In this document: positions 57,350 to 64,000 of the stretch, in pieces
Layout: every line of letters starts with the position of its first letter
Position numbering within the stretch: the first letter of the stretch is position 1
Assembly: GCA_026182355.1 (NCBI GenBank)
Contig: JAPFBL010000036.1
Span: 372,001 to 436,000 of the forward strand
DNA: 64,000 bases
From: Hermatobates lingyangjiaoensis
Lineage: Eukaryota; Arthropoda; Insecta; Hemiptera; Hermatobatidae
Direction of reading: 5' to 3'
The notes under the pieces: model-generated
What the model saw: the letters and a program-made list of their open reading frames with translations, nothing else
Databases searched by the model: none
Told to the model about the DNA's origin: nothing
Translations under genes and position numbers: made by a program

Positions 57350-58125
57350 ATAAAACTAAAAATAATTACAACATTATTTATATGTTATATTTCTTTATAT
57401 ATAACAAGAACTAATTTATTCTTGAAATAACTAAATTCTATATTTAGGTAATTAAATAAGATTGTTTTAGTTTAACTATCTCTACAGTCTAAGCTATAAA
57501 TCTTTACATTAAAAAAAGTCAGAAATGCTTTAAGTAAAACCTGAAAGAAATAAAATTTATTTTTGTTGCTTTGATAAAAAAAGGAGGGTGAATTTATGCT
57601 TTAATATAATGACAACTAAAATTGATACTATCTTCAAGCAATTTCCGCCTGGCTATTTAACCAGACGGTTGAGCCTGCCACGCTACTTTGTTTGTTATGG
57701 ATCATTTAGTTTAAGTGGTAAAAGGATTCCTTTAGCAAACATTAATCGGTTTTATGCAATACAAAATGTTCGACTATCTCATATTTATATTTTTAATGAT
57801 GATTTCTCATTTTATTAGTCTCTTTTATTTATCTCATTAATTAATTAATTCTTTAATAGTCTACAAAAATGTATTAATCTGTCTAATTGTAAGTTCAATT
57901 ATTTATGAATGTTTTTTTCAACTGCTGCTTAATAATCCATGTTTTATACATCGATTAGTCTGTTAGTCTGTTTTATATATATATATATATATATCTTAAA
58001 TGTTAGTTATTTATATATTGACTGAATAAATCTTCAAGAAAAGGGTCTGTCCACGTCGTCCCAAGGAAGCATTATCATTGTAGTATATTTGGCGATTTTT
58101 CTATTTTATCTTAGCAAAGATACGT
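57350..58125. other. No recognisable gene
   Basis: AT-rich, with a TA run at 57975-57993. A purine-rich AAAAAAAGGAGGGTGAA near 57578 resembles a polypurine tract, but I found no LTR ends. The 76-codon frame at 57588-57818 is unassigned. Confidence 0.35.
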
Positions 58126-58129
58126 ATAG

Positions 58130-59101
58130 AGTAGTACCTCATCATCCTATAGGCTCTTCTTAAGAAATTTCCATCTTAAAAAAGGCCTTTCTGGAAAGAA
58201 AGTGCCTTATGGTACGAACTTTGTGTCATCATACGAAAGATTTTTGAAAAATGAGGACAGTTCTATCTTAGCATTGGAGAGTAAGTGCTCTGGATATGAA
58301 GTTTATTTGTGTGATGATGTTTTTCATACAATAACAAATAGTGAAGAACAAATATTATCCTCTACAAAAACAACTTCTTGTAATTATGTGAACGTCGATG
58401 TAGACGAAAATAAAATAAATTATATTGAAGAAATTAATCAATATTTAGTTATATTTAAGGAGTCTGAACAAATATCAATAGAAAGTAAGGAAAATGTAGA
58501 ATTCAAATTGTTAAAAGGAATTTTCCTAATGAAGACAGGAAAATCAACAATTAAATATAGAGGAAAAAATTTAAAATTTCTTTCAAAAATCACTGGTCAG
58601 CCTCATCTATTGCCAGAAGTAAAGTTAAAGTTTGAGGACAATAATATGCCCAACAAAACCATTAAATTTAAAACTTTACTAAAACAAGAGTCAAGTATAC
58701 CATTGACCTACAGAGAAGTGGACAAAAATTATAGATTCCACATTCCCAGTGCATGGACTGTAGTGTTATATGTAATGTTGTTAGTAGTAGTGATAGGTTT
58801 CATCTTAAAAAGAAAAAAGGTATCAACCCTCTGGAAACTAACCACACCTACGCCAAGACAACAAGGCATCCAACTTGAAGAAGGATGTTTTCTGGTAGCA
58901 AACAACCACCTTCTTTATCCCAGTGGCAGCTGCACCAGCAGGAGTGTTGAACTCAAAGTGCTAAAACATTATAACAGAGCTAGCGCTGCGCCGCAACTCC
59001 AGTTTTGTCCAACCTTTCCATTTAGTCTTGACTCTGTCTTGTTTTCAGGAGTCTTATTATCAATTGTATTATTTCTTATATCATATTTTTATCATTATTA
59101 G
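58130..59101 (+). pseudogene. Env-like C-terminal open frame, probably from an insect LTR retroelement
   Basis: This is the longest non-repetitive frame in the window, open from 58130 (stop at 58127) to TAG 59101. Counting from GTG 58202 it has 299 codons; the first in-frame ATG lies only near codon 110. Cysteines at 29, 37 and 60 precede a short hydrophobic/charged core, an N-glycosylation-type NKT at 151-153 and a membrane segment at about 184-202 followed by KRKK. A second hydrophobic segment ends the protein (279-297). An ectodomain, membrane anchor and basic stop-transfer fit the C-terminal part of an errantivirus-type envelope protein, which would mediate membrane fusion. The N-terminal part, including any cleavage site and fusion peptide, is absent, as are gag, pol and LTRs nearby. 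The tail between the two membrane segments may be unrelated fused sequence. The assignment is by general resemblance only. Confidence 0.45.
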
Positions 59102-59209
59102 ACAGACTCCTATTAGAACAATGTAATAGTAAATTATTAAACCAATATTGTAATTAGTAAAATAAAAACTTTTTTAAAAAGACAATATTGAGAGGCAAGA
59201 ACTTAACTT

Positions 59210-59230
59210 TTATATATATATATATATATA
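59210..59230. repeat. (TA)n run
   Basis: Short TA run 110 bp after the Env-like frame. Confidence 0.9.
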
Positions 59231-59231
59231 C

Positions 59232-60780
59232 ATATAATTGTAGAATATCTTTACAATGCAACGACAGTTTTTAGTAAAATATACTGCCAAATAATATATT
59301 TCCGTATGCATGTTGAATTAATTATTGTTCCAGATGCCTACTACTGTATTATTTTGTTAATGTGTAAAGGTAGCTCAGTAAGTATTATCAATTAGTATAT
59401 AACTTTGTATGCCAAAATGGTTTCTTCATTGTCATATGATCTTATGAGTCAAAAGTTATAACGTGGTCTGCACTACTACTAGTCAGATGTCGTGATAGGA
59501 TGTCAACTGGGATGATAAGGTTCTAGAGAGTAGTCTCCAAACTTTTTCATCCAGTTTCCTGTTTTCCAGTTACTTATTCACCTGTAAACTCCTACAATGG
59601 AATAGTTTCAGTAAAAAAAATTAATAATTTCTTAACAAAATAATATATTCATGTTAAACTTTATGAATTGCTCTTCTGATTAACCTCTATGCAAATTTAA
59701 ATGAAATAATAAAATGTCCTCCTCAGGACATTTAATTTAAATAAATTACATAGGAACAATATTTTGTTAATGTGTTTATAGTTATGTAGGTATTGTGCAA
59801 AAAAATCTATGTTTTATAGTAACTACTCTATTTTTTACCTAAAACAATTAATAATATAACAACATTTCACAACCGGTATGAGTAAATCACGTCTATGAAT
59901 AAACACAAAATAAATAACAAAAACAGTAGTAAATGAAACTTTTCATTGGTTGAAAAAAAGGTTGCCACTCTACTTCTGAATGAGATGTTTTTGGATATTT
60001 TGGAGCAGCGGCTCATCAATCCTTGGGTCAGTGACAGCCAGTGCACACCCCCTGTCATCTTCCATAGACAGCTTATTATTTGATTTTGTTTTTCTTGCAA
60101 GTAACAAAACCCCATTTTGGTATAGATAGGTTGTAGCGAAAGGCAAAGAAATCGAACTACAAACTTATTTACTTTTTGATAATATTCCATCATTTAACAC
60201 CAGAAGTTAGTCAAGGAGTTCAACTGGAAAACATTCTTTGATGTTGAAATATGGATAAAATGAGTTAACTTTTCTTGTGCCTATTCTAACACATCATCAA
60301 CCTGGCAGAAGAAGAGATTTCTTGCTAATCCTGCCTGCTATAAGCTGTAGTCAGGAGTTTTACGGCAGAGTTCATGACTTGACTGAGACATGTGATTTAT
60401 GCTTTCTTTAAACAAGGTGATTAAACGCTGACTCTGACCCAGAGAGTCATTAAATGATAGAATTCTTACGAATATTCCAACTTTTACTCTCTTTCTTCCT
60501 ATACAGTTGCAATTTGAGCAAAAATAAATTTACTGGGCTACAGTATCTAAGTTTTGAACCTTTTTTATAATGTCCAATGTTCAGCTGTTTAACCCACACG
60601 AAAATCAAGGTGGAGCTCAAAGTTTGTTTGTTTTTCAATGCTCACACTAATAGGGTTTTATCTTTCAGTGCTGTTTTAGGTGTAGAAAGGGTAGTTCTTT
60701 TTTTTATTTGGCTCCCTTTGTAGTAATTGGCATGGTGGACTCTACATTGGGAGACATATATTTTGAATACTCAACTGTAT
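59232..60780. other. No recognisable gene
   Basis: AT-rich. A 108-codon minus-strand frame at 59867-60193 has no motif I recognise. Confidence 0.35.
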
Positions 60781-60799
60781 TTAGAGCAGAGGAAGGTTA

Positions 60800-60990
60800 G
60801 CATGTACCTCATATCGTACAGACTTGGTAATGATGGCTGAATAATCTCTCAAAGGGACGACGTACTCAGATTTTTTTTACCTCCCGCATGAAAAAATCGA
60901 GGGCAGAGTGTAGTCAATCCCGTGGTCCATCAGTCTAGAGGCAAGGATGGAAGCTACTGGGCAACCTTGTCCCTTAGGCAGAGCTATACA
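60800..60990 (-). mobile_element. tRNA-derived SINE, copy 3 (decayed)
   Basis: The minus strand starts near 60990 with GTTGCCCAGTAGCTTCC (A-box-like). It has CACGGGATTGACTACACTCT where the B box lies in copy 1, then TTTTTTCATGCGGGAGGTAA, the counterpart of TTTTTTCACGTGGTAGGAA in copy 1. It ends with CTTTGAGAGATTATT. More diverged than copies 1 and 2. Confidence 0.55.
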
Positions 60991-61126
60991 TTGACAACTA
61001 TACAATGATTGCTGTACACTAGGCACATCTACATCATAATGCTCATTTTCTTTCAAATATTAATTAGATCTATTAAACTTTGTGCAGTGTAGCGAGCCCA
61101 AAATTTTAAGATATGTGCTCTATCTC

Positions 61127-61276
61127 TCTACATTACACATCCACACAAGCAGAGACCATCATAAAAATATGAAAAAAAAAAAAGATTTTGACGACCTCAA
61201 AACATGTGAATGCTTTAAAATCCTAAAAAAATTTTTTTTCATGATCAATAAACTTTACTTACAGTTAAGTACAAAT
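61127..61276 (+). mobile_element. Palindromic-end repeat family, right-end fragment
   Basis: ACCATCATAAAAATATGAAA, then TTTGACGACCTCAAAACATG, then TTTTTTTTCATGATCAATAA and ACTTTACTTACAGTTAAGT. Same order as the last 150 bp of the 55098-56757 copy. Confidence 0.65.
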
Positions 61277-61279
61277 AGA

Positions 61280-62163
61280 CCTTGTAAAACTGTTGACCCA
61301 TATGCAAATAAATAAATGGTTAACAAATTTAACTAAAACATTCCAATTAGAAAATATGAAATTTCAAATTCAGTAATGTAATTTGGATGGGTGATAATGC
61401 AGTGAGTTATTACCATGGAGATTGGGAGATAATCATTTAACAATTGTGGTATAACAACATGCCTCTGTGCTGCCAAATCAAATTGTACCTAATCAAGATG
61501 TAGCGAATACCTCTAAACGTTCAGGAAATTGCTAATGATGCCCGAAATTACTTGTTTAAAATTTGATTTCAACTTGATGGATGTCCAGTCATTATTAAGT
61601 AACGAGAATCAGGTGACATAATTTGTTCTAGAGTTCACAGTCAAAACTTTTTAAATAGTAGAATTATTAAAGTGGAGATTTGTGTTCATGCAACTATAAA
61701 GTTAATATCATATTACTAAAATCATAGTCGTCTACAATCAACTTTATCATGTGTTAACGTATTAACAAGATTGTAATTTACGTATTAAAAAGACAGTTTT
61801 TTTTAATACATTGCCACGTAAATTCCTAAGGCTTTTATTTCTACCCAACTTAAGTTTATTTAACTTTTTTAACGTTTAACATTTTTAAAGATTATCTAAG
61901 AGTATCTTTTAACATTTTTTTCTAAATACTTTTTAGATCAGTAAATGGCACTGCAGAAATTATAAATTTTTGGAAAAAATATGTCACAAATTACGAGTAG
62001 ATAGCTTAAAACAATATTTAAGAAATTCCGATTACTGGAAAAGCTCATGTAGCTATTAAAACTGAAATTTAACTTAAAATAATTTATTAAATTAATATAA
62101 TTAATATAAAAAACATAATATATCATATTAGATATTATCTAACTACGAATATTTCATAACATC

Positions 62164-62201
<38 letters not shown>

Positions 62202-63710
62202 AGGAATAATATTGCTTTAAACATGATAGTTCTTCTACTAATACTAATATGAGACAAATTAAAGTGTTCATGTTGAGCAAACACCTATCACTAGTTCAAA
62301 TTGAAAAAACATTGAATCATTGAAGGAATAACTTTGGATTGGGTATTGAATATGTAAGAAGCTCTTGAAAGACGTCTTTCAAAACCATGAATCATCATTT
62401 ACATATATATGTATTAAACCAGAAACTGTGCATCCCAGTTATCTAAATGAAGAATAATTAGTGTAAGTATTGGATCTACCTAAAATTATCTGAATAAGCA
62501 ACCGATGATTATCTGCGAATGACTTACTCGATAATCTAAATAATGAAGGTTCTATTTTTTTTGTTGGAAGTACTCATTTTAGCTAATGTTTAACGGAAAA
62601 ATTGTGTACCAAGTTAGTGTACAATTAGTAGTTTAGGGAAAAAAGACATTTCTCAAAATGTTGAAATATGGCATAACTTCAATTTTTGTCTCAAATTTGT
62701 ACTCATCTTCTGATAAAGTTCTATTTGTGGTGTCCAAAGGGTTGACATATATTGTTCCCATAAATTTCATATGGCAAAGTCATCACAGATGATGAAAGTT
62801 GCTGGTCTTTCATGAAGAGGATTTCTGCGCACGTGACTTAATTACTGCCGGCTATAGTTAGGAATCAGCCCTTATACTGGAGAGATTCACCCCGCTTCTT
62901 AGAACTGTTCTGACAGTTTTTCATCTCTAAGGCTCTCAAATGTTCTCTCATTATGTCCACTATAGATGTAAACTATTTAAATACTCTCATTCAACAGGAC
63001 AAGCTTTTAGAAACTCTAGGTGTGTTTCTGAGCAGAATAGCTGAACCAGTTTCATGTTATACCGAAATTCTTGTTTGTCTTTCCAACTTATTCTAAAACA
63101 TATCTTCCATTAAGTTTAAAAGGAAATAATGGCTTCCTCTTTTTTAATTCTGTTTATGGCTAAACTTAAATTTTCTTGGTCATTTGTACACTCTTCCCCT
63201 TTTCTATGTTCGTTTGATCGATAATTTTTCTGAATTCAACACCATGGTGAAACCGAGTTAAGAGCATTCATTTTTTCCTGTATAACAATTTAATTCTCAT
63301 TATTTTCACTTATAAATACATTTCACAACACGACAGACTTTTTACAAATTGAAATAACACCGTAGAATATTTCTTTCACTACCTAGATCATATCAGTCCA
63401 ACCAACTTCAAAAAATATCTTGATTAGAAATTTTTCATTAATAAAATTATAAAGTCTACTTAAAAAGAGTTATTAGATAAAGAGAAAGTGAACGAGGACG
63501 TGGATACGAGGATGTAGAAGAGTAGGAGAGCCAGATAGGATAAAGTTTCTTAATCAATTCGCCTAACTCGAGAGTTTCTGTTAAACAATCCGCCATGAGG
63601 GACTCTAAATCCCTAAAATCACTCTTTAGTCGCAAGAGATATGGAAGTACGCTGACAAAATAAAAATTTATATTTTAATAATTTTAATATATATATATAA
63701 ATTACGGAAT
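61280..63710. other. No recognisable gene; TA run at 62164
   Basis: About 2.4 kb of AT-rich sequence with a TA run at 62164-62198. No supported feature. Confidence 0.4.
62164..62198. repeat. (TA)n run
   Basis: TA run with one interruption; no PLE segment recognised beside it. Confidence 0.95.
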
Positions 63711-63713
63711 AAA

Positions 63714-63800
63714 ATGAATTATGGACAGCTGTTACATACGCTATCTCCTATCAAAAGAAAATCTATCAGAAAACTGGAAAATCTTTTCAAAATATTAACC
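63714..63800 (+). pseudogene. Penelope-like element, N-terminal fragment
   Basis: The frame from ATG 63714 reads QLLHTLSPIKRKSIRKLENL then FKILT. It lines up with QLLHEITPNQRKLVRKLDN at 5535-5590, which belongs to the PLE N-terminal region. It then diverges and reaches TA-rich sequence at 63826-63858. Only about 25 residues support the match. Confidence 0.45.
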
Positions 63801-63825
63801 AGAGAGGAAATAGGTGAGAAATTCG

Positions 63826-63858
63826 TGCATATATATATATATATATGTATATATATAT
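63826..63858. repeat. (TA)n-rich run
   Basis: TA run with one G interruption just downstream of the PLE N-terminal fragment. Confidence 0.9.
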
Positions 63859-64000
63859 GGTACAATTGTAAGACAAGGTATGAAGCATTCTACATTCTAT
63901 AAGGGTACAAAGTGAATGACTCTATAACTCACTTGCTGATAAAATGCATTTAGGGTGGTTGATTTATGACCCAGCGACATGTGTCATGAATGTGAAGGCC

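Noticed and set aside
57570..57590. Purine-rich tract as a polypurine tract for the Env-like element
   Set aside because: It lies upstream of the Env-like frame, whereas a polypurine tract should follow env, and no LTR ends were found.
1..64000. CRISPR arrays, prokaryotic operons, tRNA or rRNA genes
   Set aside because: None seen; the composition, SINEs, LINEs and splice-type signals indicate a eukaryotic nuclear genome.

Overview
The window is AT-rich animal DNA, most likely from an insect. It has microsatellites, decayed non-LTR, Penelope-like and Ty1/copia retroelements, a hAT transposase relic, tRNA-derived SINEs, an Env-like open frame and a short (AACCT)n run. A hemipteran is a reasonable guess, but the sequence does not fix the species. 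I found no prokaryotic genes, rRNA, tRNA, CRISPR array or intact host gene. Nearly everything recognisable is a relic of a mobile element. All identifications come from reading motifs and hand translation; no database search was run.

Layout. 1-618: 3' end of a Jockey-like LINE with an A-rich tail. 3.0-3.5 kb: a TG microsatellite and a SINE. 5.1-6.0 kb: two long perfect or near-perfect inverted repeats around the 5' end of a Penelope-like element (PLE). 7.1-9.7 kb: pieces of a repeat family with palindromic ends, plus a frameshifted copia gag. 9.8-10.5 kb: a PLE GIY-YIG endonuclease running through a hammerhead-like core into the N-terminal region of a second PLE copy. 11.4-12.2 kb: a GC-richer composite repeat. 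15.4-18.1 kb: a nested cluster of Jockey, PLE reverse transcriptase, hAT transposase and PLE hairpin. 20-21 kb: a GC-richer unit with an A-rich tail. 22.4-24.3 kb: a long inverted repeat and a row of hammerhead-like cores between TA runs. 25.0-25.4 kb: a 48-bp triplication abutting a SINE. 36.2-37.2 kb: a 45-bp minisatellite of about 22.5 units, open in frame on both strands. 42.2-42.4 kb: another LINE reverse transcriptase relic. 43-44.5, 51.7-53.5 and 55.1-56.8 kb: the largest copies of the palindromic-end family. 47.7-48.1 kb: another long hairpin. 58.1-59.1 kb: an Env-like open frame of about 300 codons.

The most interesting thread is the Penelope-like set. Many loci carry the hammerhead catalytic-core pattern: CTGANGA, a short self-pairing stem, then GAAA. 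In a large subset the core is followed within 4-10 bases by a 5' splice-donor sequence (GTAAGT or GTGAGT). At two loci the core lies just upstream of a PLE N-terminal reading frame, and at one of these a polypyrimidine-AG acceptor lies between them. This agrees with published descriptions of PLE pseudo-LTRs that contain hammerhead motifs and an intron. Several cores lie inside long inverted repeats bordered by TA runs, so the family has also produced fold-back derivatives.
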